Assembly (NCBI GenBank): GCA_022497145.1
Contig: MU385898.1
Span: 1-64,000, forward strand
Direction: 5' to 3'
DNA: 64,000 nucleotides
From: Rostrohypoxylon terebratum
Taxonomy: Eukaryota; Ascomycota; Sordariomycetes; Xylariales; Hypoxylaceae
Both the position numbers and the translations under genes were made by a program. Below, piece by piece: positions 1 through 11,339 of the stretch. Every line of letters starts with the position of its first letter. The stretch's first letter is position 1. Under the pieces are notes generated by a model. It saw only the letters and a list, made by a program, of their open reading frames with translations, was not told the origin of the DNA and did no database searches.

Positions 1-1019
1 TAAGTGATGATAACCTCTTTGCAGGATTCCTGCCTGACCTGTATGCGACCTGGCTGCCAACTGTATCTTGGCATCCAGTCCCCGTGTGACACCGAATCAC
101 ATTCTTGGGAAGGACGGTTGAGATACCATCAAATGCTTTCAACGCAGGTCCCCAGTTCACAGCTGCCTTTACCTCCAGCTTAATTGTCGGTGCAATTCTA
201 CTTGCTAAGACCGCAGACGAACTGAGGACATTAAATTTATAACTTGAGGATATCCGAGACGAACTTGGCGCCCAGACGACGGCTATGGTCCAGGGCTGGC
301 AGACCACAGGCTTTGGGGATCACATCTATAATTTCTTGAGGACGGAAATTGACGATTACGGCGGTGGAAAAGGTCACGCATTCTATATATATAACCCTAC
401 AACCAGCGCCGACGTTGTATTCAAGCAGAAAGTTCGTGACAGGCCCCTTCCACCGTGCTTTGCTGGCATGAGTTCTGATATAGAGGCCATTTTCCGACTA
501 ATGTGGGCTAACCGGCGAACCCTACGAGCTACTATGCCGAAAAATGAAGCGAATGCTGTAGTCTTCCATCTCCTCATTCCAGCCAAGAGGACAATGGCCA
601 TTCTTGACCGCATGGCTATACATAAGTCTATTGGGAAGTTGATCATCAAGGGTCACATGGATGAGGGCAGTTGCTACGCGTGGTTGAATTTCGTCAGACT
701 ACCTCCCGAAATAACTCTGCATGATGTCCGAAATCTCAATACCGCTCCATCCGATCGAGAAAGGATGCAGAAACAATCGGAGATGGGCTATAGAATATTT
801 ACGACTTTCCTCGCCATGACAGTTGTTTCCTCGATTATATGTCCACCTATGGCGCCTGTAGCCTTCGCTGGAACCATGGCAAGTGCGTTAGCAACGGATA
901 GTTGGCAAGAGTATAGTAGTCAATCTCCACTTCGGGTCTTAGGACCACCATTGAGGTCGTTAAGAACTGATCAAGCTGAATTACCTTCTAGCTCTTTCTT
1001 AAGCACACTCTATCTTTAA
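1..1019 (+). pseudogene. 3' part of an unrecognised fungal gene with two in-frame stops
   Basis: One reading frame (codons starting at 3, 6, 9 and so on) runs from the left edge to the TAA at 1017-1019. It is interrupted only by TGA at 87-89 and TAA at 240-242. The residues on both sides of each stop read as continuous protein, for example ..LAKTADELRTLNL then LEDIRDELGAQTTA. The segment after the second stop could still start at the ATG at 285 and give 244 residues. Hydrophobic stretches lie near 183-210 and 805-885, so a membrane association is possible. I do not recognise the family. TAA may come from CAA and TGA from CGA by C-to-T change, as repeat-induced point mutation or deamination would produce, but short introns hiding the stops cannot be excluded. 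The 5' end lies outside the window. Confidence 0.5.
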
Positions 1020-2423
1020 TACAACTGTGGTGCTTGGATTGGGACTTCACCTTTTGGATGCGCTCTCCAAACTCCTCAACACAGATCGAATTCAAGTGGA
1101 TGTACCTGTATTTTCCGCCTATTTACCTAGTCATACAAACACCCATATGCAATATCAAATCACTTTTAATTTGTTCACAAGAGACTGAGTATACCTCTCA
1201 ACGCCCCGGTCATCAAACTACGCACCCTCGTTTTTGATTTATTTCTTTCGTCACGCGGCACCTTGGCTCTGTTCCCCCTTAAGGGGAGTGCTCCAAGCGT
1301 CTCTTTCCATGTGTCACAGGCGGACACGACGTGTAGTTAATAGATAGCAACACGTCCTACGGGACGTAAACAATATCATCGTCATCGTCATCATCCGTCA
1401 AAGTGCAATCTTGCTCTCTTCAAGTCGGCACTTTGTGATAGCGCATCCTAATTCTTGAACTTGAACCAGTGCCCTATGCGTGTATCTGTGAGATATTTCA
1501 CTTTGAACATTCAGCAAGAAGGCCGATCGAAGTTCTTATAAGAGTGACGGAGATTTAATGGGCAATAATGTCGAATTACCAAAACCAGACGATCTACAAG
1601 TTGGTAGGTTAGAAACGTCCTTAGTATAGATACTAGTAGGTACCGGTACTTAGGGCCAAATATCTTATTAGATGAGGTTGATATTATTGCGGTATCGAGA
1701 GAGGCCGAGTTATTATAGGCGCCATTCTATGCGAGATTTTCTCATAACTGAATACGTAGTAGTAAATAGAACGTCGCCTACTATGGGGCGGCGACAGATT
1801 TCGAACTGATCCCGTATCCATATTACCTTTCTAGATCCGGCCAAAACATAATTCTGCACCAGAGGATTTTCGGCGCCAATATATCAATTTCCTCAAGTCA
1901 GGAATAAAATGTGTCATCGCCGAGGTAGCAAGCCATGACACACATTCGTAATGCTGGAGCGATACCGCCATCGGTAGGTAATACGCAGCGAATCAGAGCT
2001 GTTAGGTTGGAAGGAAGCGATCTTGAGTGGCTAAATGCACTGTAGCGGGGACCTGGTGTGGACCGATCCCTCTAACCTAGTGCCGGCTAAGTGAGCGACT
2101 TGGCTCGCTGGGAAATACCACTATTGCAGTACCTATTGGTTTTAGGTACCTAGGTAGGCATACGCTGCCGCTGATGGGCGATCGCTGGCTCTGAGATCTT
2201 TCCCCTCGCGCGGTCGAAACCCACCTCCCCACCAACAGAAAAATCATTGAGGATGTAGGGGGGGAACACTATTTCCGTTGAAGACGTGGGGGGCTGGGGG
2301 AACGGGAGTGGAAATAGCTAGTTGCCTACTTCGTCTGTGCCGAACCTGTTGAACTTCTACTCTGGTTCTGGGTCTCTTCTGTGAGTCGACGAGATTTCTA
2401 TCTGCGCTGTGTTTGATTAGATC
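1020..2423. other. Intergenic, no supported gene
   Basis: About 1.4 kb between the broken gene and BIO2. It holds a short TCATCG-type microsatellite (1375-1396) and a TAGGTACCTAGGTAGG palindromic tract at 2143-2158 of the kind scattered through the window. The last 200 bases before the BIO2 start include G-rich runs (2260-2300) and probably contain its promoter and leader. Short open frames here look random. Confidence 0.6.
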
Positions 2424-3928
2424 ATGAAACCCGCGCGCCTGGTTGTTCGTCGACTTGCGGAGCCGCTAGTCCGGCCTGCTCGATGCAACCAACTTCGATT
2501 GTTTAACACGGCGTCATCTCGCCCATCACCTGCTACCGCTGCCGCAATCCAACCGCAGCCACCCGATCATCCCCCGTTCCCCATTACCACTCCCAACCCT
2601 GCTATACACGAAGCTCCTGCTCCCGCTCCCGCCCCGACTCCGAAGAACGTCCTCCGCGATGCCGTCTCTGCCACTCAGTCGAGAAACAATTGGACTAGAG
2701 ATGAAATATCGGTGATTTATCATCATCCGTTGATGGACCTGGTGCACCAAGCCGTAAGGGCGCCTCACAAATGGTTTTACTCTATAATTACCAAGACGAT
2801 TAACCATGGAGCTGGACTTGACTGACAACATTAGCCATTATAGAGTCTAGTGCACCGACGCTTCCACGATCCAGCTGAAGTCCAGCTCTGTACCCTCATG
2901 AACATCAAAGTAAGCCCCTCTCCCTCTCTCCCTTCTCCACCGATCCTCATGACTCATTAATCCCCATGCCTCAAGACCGGCGGCTGCACAGAGGACTGCT
3001 CATACTGCGCGCAAGCGACACGGTACCAAAAAGGCACAGGCCTCCAGGCCAAGAAAGTCGAATCCGTCGAGTCGGTTCTCGAAGCAGCGCGCCAGGCCGC
3101 CGCGAAAGGGAGCACGCGGTTCTGCATGGGCGCCGCGTGGCGTGACATGCGGGGGCGCAAGAACAGCTTACGCAATATCGCTGAGATGATCAAAGGTGTG
3201 CGGGCCTTGGGCATGGAGGCCTGCGTCACTCTAGGCATGATCGACGGCGAGCAGGCCAAGGAGCTAGCTGCTGCTGGCCTGACGGCTTATAACCACAATG
3301 TAGACACAAGTCGCGAGTTCTACCCCTCTGTCATTTCGACGCGCACCTATGACGAGCGCCTGCAGACTCTAGGACACGTGCGTGATGCCGGTATCAACGT
3401 GTGCTCCGGTGGCATTTTAGGTCTGGGCGAGACGAGCAAGGATCGTGTTGGTTTGTTGCATACCGTGTCGACTCTACCGAAGCATCCCGAGAGCTTCCCG
3501 GTGAATGCGTTGGTACCTATCAAGGGAACTCCCCTTGGAGATCGAGAACCTATCGAGTTCACAAGCAGTAAGTGCCTCATACCCGCCATGTGCTTTGGTT
3601 ATTTTGCTCTTGTTTTGGAAGCCTTCGATTGATTGATAGGTATATATTGCTAATATCGGATGCCATAGTGCTTCGCACGATTGCCACCGCTCGCATCATC
3701 ATGCCTGCCACTATCGTCCGAATCGCCGCCGGCAGGAAAACCATGTCAGAAGAAAAACAGGCTCTTTGCTTCATGGCCGGCGCCAACGCCATCTTTACTG
3801 GAGAAAAGATGTTGACGACAGAATGCAATGGTTATGATGAGGATAAAGAGATGTTCGATCGGTGGGGATTAGGTCCCATGAAGAGTTTCGACAAGTCTCC
3901 GCCCCCTGTAACTGGCTGTAGCCCGTAA
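2424..3928 (+). CDS. BIO2: Biotin synthase (radical SAM), mitochondrial
   Basis: Converts dethiobiotin to biotin by radical-SAM sulfur insertion. Exons are 2424-2753, 2844-2909, 2976-3567 and 3669-3928, giving about 415 residues. The first ~60 residues are Arg-rich, then Pro/Ala-rich, with no acidic residues at the start, as expected for a mitochondrial presequence. The catalytic domain has the CTEDCSYC cluster (Cys136, Cys140, Cys143) that binds the 4Fe-4S/SAM centre. Further motifs are FCMGAAW, NHNVDTS, the glycine-rich CSGGILGLGE and RIAAGR near the C-terminus, all standard for BioB. The intron ends are GTAAGG/TAG, GTAAGC/AAG and GTAAGT/TAG. It converges on the KAPA synthase gene with only 60 bases between the stop codons. 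All key residues are present, so the gene looks functional. Confidence 0.95.
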
Positions 3929-3988
3929 AAGCTCACACTTGGACCATACACATATAGTTTAGAGGGCTTCGATTTTAGATCACGAGCA

Positions 3989-5519
3989 TTAGAGCCGTGG
4001 CTTATCTTGTCTGCTGAAAATATCTGTCCCTTCAATGGTACCTTCGCCATATTTTTCATTCTCTTGAGATTTTTCCGCGACGATCCGATCCTGAACCCAT
4101 GTCTCAATAGCGCCGCACAGTCCTTTAACCTGTTCAAGTGTGTTGGTAGAGTGTAAACAAATCCTCACTCTTTCACTACCAGGGGGAACGGTGGGAACTA
4201 CAATAGCTCGTATCATGAAGCCGGATGCTTGGCAATGTGCAGCAAGACTCCGAGGCTGGGTCGTGAAAATCGGTATGACAGGTGATTTGGAAGGACCTTT
4301 CTCAATGTAAAGGACATGGCGGCCTGGGCGCAACCGAGCGCAAAGCGCACAAAGCTGATGATAAGTATGGCTAACAAGCTCCTCTAGGTGCTGTCGTAGT
4401 GGCTCGGATTGCCCACTAATAAGGTAGTCGTAGACTACATCTATACTGTTCAATGAGGTAAAAGTCATTGAGGTCGTGTAGACAAGACTCCTAGCATAGT
4501 TTATCAAGTATTCTCGGGTGACGGACGAACAGAGAATGGCGCCTAGTTCAAAACACATTAAAACTGACTCCTCGGCTTTCGGGACAACGGTAGCGAATCG
4601 ATTGGAGCGTAAACATCCATGCGCTAGCAATGTTGCTGATAATTGCACGACACATACCTCCAGCACAACCCATTGCCTTTCCAAAACCAAGAACTCTCGC
4701 CCATACCCGGTTTTCCAATCCTTCTTGACACACCAATCCGCGACCCTTTTCGCCAAATATGCCGACCGAGTGCGCTTCGTCGACTATGATGTAGCCGTTG
4801 CCAGATGGCAAATACCGATCGACGTTCTCGACAATATCCTTTAAACGTGGAACATCACCATCCATGCTGTAAAGTCCCTCTATACAGATAAAGACGTTCG
4901 CCTTACAGCTCAGGATGTTCTTGTCTTTCGATAGTTGCCTAAGAACATCATCAAGCCCTTGTTTCTTGGTCTGATGGTTTACTTGGCCACCGATTTCGCT
5001 GGAACTGCGCCATTGATGAGTCTCTGAAATAGAATCATGTGAGAATGGAATTCTTTTTGTGACTCGGCTCATGCGCATCCCATCATGGACACTTGCATGT
5101 ATCAATTCATCATAGACAATCACATCTCCGGGTTGGGGTACACAAGAGAGAAGTCCCATATTAGCATCAAAAGCCGATGTAAATAAAAGCGCAGCTTCTG
5201 CATTGTGAAAAGCGGATATTTTTGCTTCCAGATTTTCAGCAAACGACGAGTTTCCATCAAGAAGACGAGAGCCTCCCGAGCCAAGAATCGAGGGGCGGCG
5301 TAATGCGTTATTATTCTCGGAGGTTGCGAGTTCGGCTTCTAGCCGTGACAACAAGGATTTCTGGACTATCGGATTTGTTGACATTGATAGGTAGCCGTTT
5401 GATGAGAAGTCAACGGAATTAGGTGGAGCATTATTCAATCTCCTGAGCCTGCCGTGGGACTTTCGGCGTGCTAAAAGGGCCCCAAGGGTATCATCTAGTC
5501 GTCGTCGTGATTCCGGCAT
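3989..5519 (-). CDS. 8-amino-7-oxononanoate (KAPA) synthase, BioF type
   Basis: PLP enzyme joining pimeloyl-CoA and alanine, the first committed step of biotin ring assembly. Two exons, 5519-4658 and 4542-3989, with a 115-nt intron (GTATGT..CTAG), give about 471 residues. Visible class-II alpha-oxoamine synthase motifs are the substrate-pocket HASVHDG (141-147), DEAHSVG (247-253, the Asp that contacts the PLP nitrogen) and GFGKAMG with the Schiff-base Lys at 281. The intron sits immediately after that motif. The protein ends in -KPRL, close to a peroxisomal PTS1 tripeptide, which fits the known peroxisomal location of fungal BioF, where pimeloyl-CoA is available. It diverges from the bioDA gene across a 330-bp shared promoter and converges on BIO2. 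Confidence 0.93.
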
Positions 5520-5849
5520 CGCTTTCGGTCTGAATAGAAACTTGGATAGGTCGTGAGAAAAAAAAGTCTCTGTGACATGACGATCGTCTAAATTTTCTCA
5601 CCAGGCGCTGATCGATGCTCGACTCCTAGCGCTAAGGTGGTAATTTCGGTTCCTGTGTAGGATGTGCTAAGGCGGTCCTGGGCTGCAAGTTAGTGGGGTA
5701 TAGATCGATCGAGCTCCGGCTTAAATGGCACATTATCCAGCACGTAATAGTAATAATATATCTAGAACCCACCCACTACTCTGTACGTTGTAGTTTGCAC
5801 TGGTTAATCACTGGGGGCTCATAAATCTATAAACCCTGGCACAGCGTAA
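5520..5849. promoter_or_regulatory. Shared promoter region between bioF and bioDA
   Basis: The 330 bases separate two divergent biotin genes and must carry both promoters. The sequence is AT-rich towards the bioDA start, with TATAAA-like ATAAATCTATAAACC at 5821-5835. I cannot identify a specific operator. Divergent placement suggests co-regulation of the two pathway genes (inference). Confidence 0.55.
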
Positions 5850-8453
5850 ATGGCGCCAACCCACCCCTTGCTTTGGCGCTCGCTTCGCGTCTTTCAAGTA
5901 TATGGTGCCAATACTGATGTCGGCAAAACGGTCTTTACGACGATTCTCTGTAGGACTGCGAATGGTATATGGGGAAAAGAACAGACAGCGTTCTTAAAAC
6001 CCGTATCGACGGGTCCGGAAGATGAGGTCGACGATCGGTGTGGGTGGGCTCTTGATTATTTTAATGACTTGATTATTTTACTGATCTGTGGAGTAGGAGT
6101 TAGCAGTAAAATGTTGGGTGATGAGATATTGACGTAAATCTAGGCATATTCAAAAATATGCTCCCGGGGTGGATCGCTCGACATTATTACAATATGATCT
6201 TGCGATGAGTCCGCACGCTGCGGCGAAAGGCAAGGTAGAGTATTGCGACACCTAAACCGTTAGAATTTTCCGTAACTTACTATCCAATTATAAAGTCGGT
6301 ACCCCCGGATAAAGAACTCCTCTCTAAAATATATCAATTCGCCTCTCGAAAGGCGACTCGTGGTCCCGGCTGGCTATTCATAGAAACGGCTGGTGGCGTT
6401 CATTCTCCTGGACCGTCAGGCACTACCCAGGCAGACCTGTACACTGTATTGAGATGCCCTGTCGTGTTAATCGCCGATTCGAAGCTCGGAGGCATCTCAC
6501 TTACGATATCCGCTTTCGAATCCCTGAAGCTCCGGGGGTATGATATTGAGACTATCCTCGTGTTTCAGGACAGCAAATATGACAATGAGAAATACCTACG
6601 AGATTACTTCGCTCCTCACGGCATTCCTGTGGTATCTTTACCAAGGCCTCCGTGCAAGGCGAGTGATGGGAATGCGGATGCAAAGGTAATGTTACAGTAC
6701 TACAAGGAGAAAAGCGAAAGCTCGGCTGCTCGTAAGATTCTCGACCATTTAGATCGCAAACACGAAGCGCGTATCGAAAGACTTCAGTCCATGTCTGACG
6801 AAGCTTATAAAAAAATATGGTATCCGTTCACCCAACACAAGCTCATCTCTTCAGACAGTATTGCCGTAATTGACGGAGCTCGAGGTGACTTCTTCCAGAC
6901 ACTTGTATCGAGTGGAAAAGGGCAAGCCAAGCAGAACGACCTCATGCTGCAACCTTCCTTTGACGGCTCGGCGTCGTGGTGGACTCAGGGGCTTGGACAC
7001 GGTAACCATTCGCTCACAATGGCCTCAGCGTACGCAGCAGGTCGTTACGGTCATGTGATGTTTGCTGGGGCAGTTCACGAACCCGCCTTAGCGCTGGCGG
7101 AGACTCTCTTGTCCGGTGTTAAGAACCCACGGCTCACACGCGTGTTCTTCTCGGATAACGGTAGCACAGGCGTAGAAGTAGCAGTGAAAATGGCATTGCG
7201 GGCAGCTCGACTTCGATACGGCTGGGCTGCAAGCGACGATATTGGAATCATCGGGTTAAAAGGAGGGTATCATGGCGACACCATTGGAGCGATGGATTGC
7301 TCTGAGCCGAGTACTTACAATGAGAACATCGAATGGTATAACGGAAAAGGTATCTGGTTTGACTATCCAAACATTAAGTGCATTCGTGGTCAGTGGGTCG
7401 TCGAAGTGCCCGATACGCTAAAGGCCGATCTTGGAGACAACAAGGTGTTTACCAGCTTATACGACGTGTTCGATATCGATTCGCGCGAATCAAGATACGA
7501 ACAAAAAGTGTATGAGAGTTATATCAAAAAAGTGCTGTTACGCCATCTTGGAGACGGTCGAAAGTTCGGTGCCTTGCTCATGGAGCCAGTCGTGATCGGA
7601 GCCGGAGGCATGCAGCTAGTGTAAGAAGCAATCTTACAGCACATACTTCTTTCAAAAGCGTGGGGGCTAATTTGAATATAGGGATCCCCTATTCCAGCGT
7701 GCGCTTGTCAACGTAGTCCGCCGCTCAGAGAATTTCTTCGGCTCAAGTTCAGAGATTAGCAGCTCGGATACTACATGTTGGACTGGTCTTCCAGTCATTT
7801 TTGACGAAGTATTTACTGGGCTGTATCGTCTTGGTAGATTTACTGCGTCCTCTTTCCTCAAAAGCGATGCCGACGTTTCTGTCCATGCTAAGCTCTTGAC
7901 CGGCGGCCTGGTACCATTAAGCACCACGTTAGCATCTGATAGCATTTTTCGAATCTTCGAAAGTGATGATAAGGCGGATGCCTTACTTCACGGACACAGT
8001 TATACGGCCCACCCAATCGGTTGCCAAGTTGCCTTGGAATCGGTACGACAAATGCAGACGATGGAAAAGCAAGATGAGTGGGGTTGGGCGAAAGAAAGTG
8101 ACTGGTCAGGATGCTTGAGTGACCAATCCAGCACCGCGAAATCTGAGGTGTGGTCCATCTGGCCTTGGAGCCTGTTGCATTGGATCTCGAATCAAACACA
8201 ACTCGTGGTCGGAACCTGGGCCTTGGGAAGTGTTCTTGCGATCCACATGAACGCTACAGATGGCTTAGGCTACAAAAGCAATGCCGCACTAAAGCTGCAG
8301 CAAGCTCTACTCAATGGTGACAAGGAAGCCATGTGGAACGTCCATAGCCGAGTTCTAGGGAATGTGCTGTATATCATGGGAAGTCAGAAAAGTACGAAAG
8401 ATGACGTCGCGGAAGTTTCTAGTATGGTACGGCGTTGTTTAATGGGACATTGA
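5850..8453 (+). CDS. Bifunctional dethiobiotin synthetase / DAPA aminotransferase (BioD-BioA fusion)
   Basis: Carries out the two middle steps of biotin synthesis: KAPA to 7,8-diaminopelargonate (BioA, PLP, normally SAM as amino donor), then ATP/CO2-dependent ring closure to dethiobiotin (BioD). Exons are 5850-6037, 6144-6234, 6296-7620 and 7682-8453, giving about 791 residues, the usual size of the fungal fusion. The N-terminal BioD half has the P-loop GANTDVGKT (19-27) and ETAGGVHSP. The BioA half starts around the linker and has WYPFTQH, SASWWTQGLGHGN, FSDNGSTGVEVA, GGYHGDTIG, FDEVFTG and KLLTGG with the PLP lysine. The small intron at 6235-6295 is required because reading through it meets a TAA. 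No lesion is seen. Fusion of D and A lets the intermediate pass between active sites. Confidence 0.93.
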
Positions 8454-9111
8454 TACAATGTAGGGGTTTCGTGGTAAATTAATGACATCATATTTGCTAG
8501 AAACAGATTTCTCTATTGCAAGAGTGATATAAGATCGATATATGATCATGGATATGTAGAAATGAGTGAAATGATGGAGACACTGTCGAGAAGATTTGAA
8601 GTTGTAAGGAGTAAAAAAATAAAAAATAAAAAGTGCAAAATGATGCGAAATTAGGTACTAATAGGGCCATGAATGTGAACTTTGATGAACTAAAATAAGA
8701 ACTCGGAAAGAGCACCTGGTAAGCCTTGAGGTGCGAAAAGGGGAAGGTACAATACATGTCGTCATTGCTTAAAGTTTTGATTACATAAGTGTGTCTGTGC
8801 ACGGGCTTCTAGAAGGAGTGGAAAGCGAAGTGGAAGGTGCAATGTCAATGTACTATGTACCTATTGTACCTTACTAAGTAATAGGTACTTCGTACATCCC
8901 GTGTCGCGCATGGACGGCGACATTTCCGAAATTCTTCCAACGTCAACTTCTTTTTGCGACAAGTGCCTCAAAGTTTCTAACTCTCGCCCGGGACACCAGG
9001 CAGATTATACAATCTTTTATGTTTTCATTCTGCTAGTCCTACAAAAAGGGCAAATGTCCCATTTCCTCTTTTCTTCTATTCCCCTTCCACAATTCATTTA
9101 TTCCATTCAAA
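8454..9111. other. Intergenic, no supported gene
   Basis: AT-rich 3' flank of the bioDA gene followed by the promoter and leader of the next gene. There is a TACCTA/TAGGTA-type tract near 8855-8895. The open frames here are low-complexity and unconvincing. Confidence 0.6.
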
Positions 9112-9731
9112 ATGGGCATTTGCGCCTCCTGCCTCGGCAGCCGACGTCGCGACTCGTACGATGAAGTATGCGCTCCATCCCTACAACTACCCACCGACGC
9201 CGGATATTACATTCGATATTGACTAATCTAAACAGGACGATGTATCCCGACTTCTCTTTGACGATCCGAATAATCTTCAATATGGAAGTTTTGGCGAACA
9301 TAACATGAACTCTCAAGCCGACCCGCTCGAATCTCAGCGAGAGGTCGAAGCCCTGCAAAGAGTAGTAGCGCGAACCTCCAAGTACGATTCTTCATTGATA
9401 TCAATTTCGCATATTCTGTCCTATCACGAGTACTAATCATTTTCGTAGCAATCTCGTCGATGTATTCGAGATCACCCCACAAGAGTCTCAAAGGACTCAG
9501 CCGGCCCTATTTTCAGGACAAGAAGCTCGCATGGCCCGTTATCAAAATATTCTAGCGAAACTTTCAACGGAAGGAGAAATGAATTCGGCAGATGGTGGAC
9601 CTGGTGCCGTGGAATGGCTACTAAGCGAAGATGATACCGTCGAGTTACAAGGCAACCTTCCCATTATCAAGGATGAAGCAGGCGGCCCCCTTGTGGGCAC
9701 ATTTGCAGATATAACCGCAGCAAGGACGTGA
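9112..9731 (+). CDS. LAMTOR1/Meh1-like lipid-anchored vacuolar adaptor
   Basis: Three exons, 9112-9165, 9236-9381 and 9449-9731, encode about 160 residues. The start is fixed by the N-terminal MGICASCLGS, a strong N-myristoylation (Gly2) plus palmitoylation (Cys4, Cys7) signal. The rest is acidic and helical, without membrane segments, matching the LAMTOR1 (p18)/Ego1-Meh1 family that tethers the Ragulator/EGO complex to the vacuole and recruits Rag GTPases for TORC1 signalling. Both introns have textbook branch/acceptor pairs (GACTAATC..ACAG and TACTAATC..GTAG). The short first exon holds only the anchor. The family assignment rests on the anchor, size and composition, because this family is poorly conserved in sequence. 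Confidence 0.75.
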
Positions 9732-11006
9732 GAAACAGCTGCACTAATGAAACAATGACGCCAGTTCGCTAAGTGGCGTTTTAACTACCTTCTCCAGGTA
9801 GTATCTGAATATGACTAGCCTAGAGCCAGTTTCAACTTGGCTATGAGTTTTCTAGATTTTTCCGGACCTGGCAAAGGTTCACCGCGGGTCTTGTTCTATT
9901 CCAATCTTGGAGTACGCAATGGAGACCGAGATGCATATACTAAATTAAGTTAATATAACCATTGTCTATCCGCTTCCCTGCGTTTTACCAGCATCATTTT
10001 GGCCAATCAGGTGACGATTTCGGGTGTCCGAGAGGAGCAACCCCGTCGAACATCAGACACGTGCCCAGCTATAAAGTGGGTGTTCTATAAGAGTCCCGCC
10101 TGACCGGTACGCATTTCTATAAAAATTTAACCATATCAAGCTGATTCTCGTCCGGCTTCGGTATCGTGGGAAGAATCGAGCACTCCGAAGAACTTCACGA
10201 TAGACATTCTAGAATTCTAAACGGGAGTCTGTGCGTCGGATCTAGCCAGTGAGCGGGGAATCCGGGAAGGGCCGCAAACAACACCACCCCCCCCTAATAT
10301 GTATCCCCGGTCTGCTATCCACTCACTTAGGGTTAAGAGTAGCTGGTCAAAATCCACCTACCGTTGAGAATACCACAAGAATAATCTGACCTATTATTTA
10401 ACCCCAATTCACCGTATCTTCCTATTGAAGCACCCGCGTGACTAAGGAACTACTAGTTGGTTGAGACCACCCCTATCCAGTATTGCCCATATTTCCATTA
10501 CGCCCGCTAAGATGAATGTGACTGGCTATAATCCTACTGCTTAGTTCAATTGCCTCGCTAGAATATTTTCCTGTTCATTATTCATAATTCATCATTCATT
10601 CAAGATGTCCCTATCGATCGTCTGGCCGAGGGTTCAATCATTCATCGTAAGAACGGATACACGAAAGACAGGACCTAATGAGGCCATCCCTTCCGAGCAT
10701 CGGTCACGCATAAAATCCTTCTAAACCCGGACCGAGTACCGAAGTTTAGGAATCACAAAAGATCTCTCTAGTACATTTAGTTCAAACAATTCGCATCCAG
10801 TACAACGTACAAAAGACCGGCTTTCCAGCATCAGTAATGCTAATCCAGAGGACACGTCTTCCCTTGAGATGCCCGTTCCGTATTTTGAGATGAACCTCTC
10901 CCGCCTTTCTCGGTTGTCCCCATAGACCCATGACAAAAGAAATCTACTGATCTTATGCAGTCGTGTTGACCCTCCTCTTCGAGTTATTCCGCTGAACACA
11001 CAATCC
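9732..11006. other. Intergenic, no supported gene
   Basis: About 1.3 kb at the left end of a long gene-poor stretch. One open frame on the minus strand (10721-10999, 92 codons) shows no recognisable domain and is not annotated. No tRNA or repeat is evident. Confidence 0.5.
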
Positions 11007-11339
11007 CTATACCACCGAGTATTGCCTGTTATGGTGTTGTTGGAGCATAGTTTGGATCGCCTCGTCGACTTCTCCTATATCCCTTTGGGCTTTCTCGATC
11101 GTTGCGGTTCGGTTCCCTTCTCGTTCCCACCGTAGGATGTCGTTGTGGAGTTTGGTATACTTTCGTTGTTTCTTCTCGATGTCCTTGCAAAGTTTGCAAT
11201 TGTCCTGCTCTTGAGTTGTAGAGTACACCAGCTTTAGTCCGCAAGTCTCTCCGGTTCGATACTCCTTCGTACATTGTTGACGGAAGTGGCCCCATCGCCA
11301 ATACCCGCACATCCATCGCGTTTGTTCGAAATAGCACAT
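11007..11339 (-). CDS. Small Cys/Trp-rich conserved-looking fungal protein
   Basis: A 110-residue single-exon frame starting MCYFEQTRWMCGYW. The N-terminal half has CGYWRWGHFRQQC and EYRTGETCGLKL, followed by CKLC, giving a spaced Cys/His/Trp pattern that could bind metal. The C-terminal half is charged, helical and probably coiled coil (KKQRKYTKLHNDI, EKAQRDIGEVDEAI). I recall short proteins with this Cys/Trp start followed by a basic helix in other Sordariomycetes, but no function is known to me. It stands alone in a gene-poor stretch with no visible introns. The protein-like composition in this frame, against random composition in the others, is the main support. Confidence 0.55.
   Translation of the reverse strand: MCYFEQTRWMCGYWRWGHFRQQCTKEYRTGETCGLKLVYSTTQEQDNCKLCKDIEKKQRKYTKLHNDILRWEREGNRTATIEKAQRDIGEVDEAIQTMLQQHHNRQYSVV

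Noticed and set aside
4548..4657. Read-through end of BioF exon 1 (CRAIISNIAS..)
   Set aside because: It departs from the family just after GKAMGCAG. Removing the GTATGT..CTAG intron restores the conserved GAILCSS continuation.
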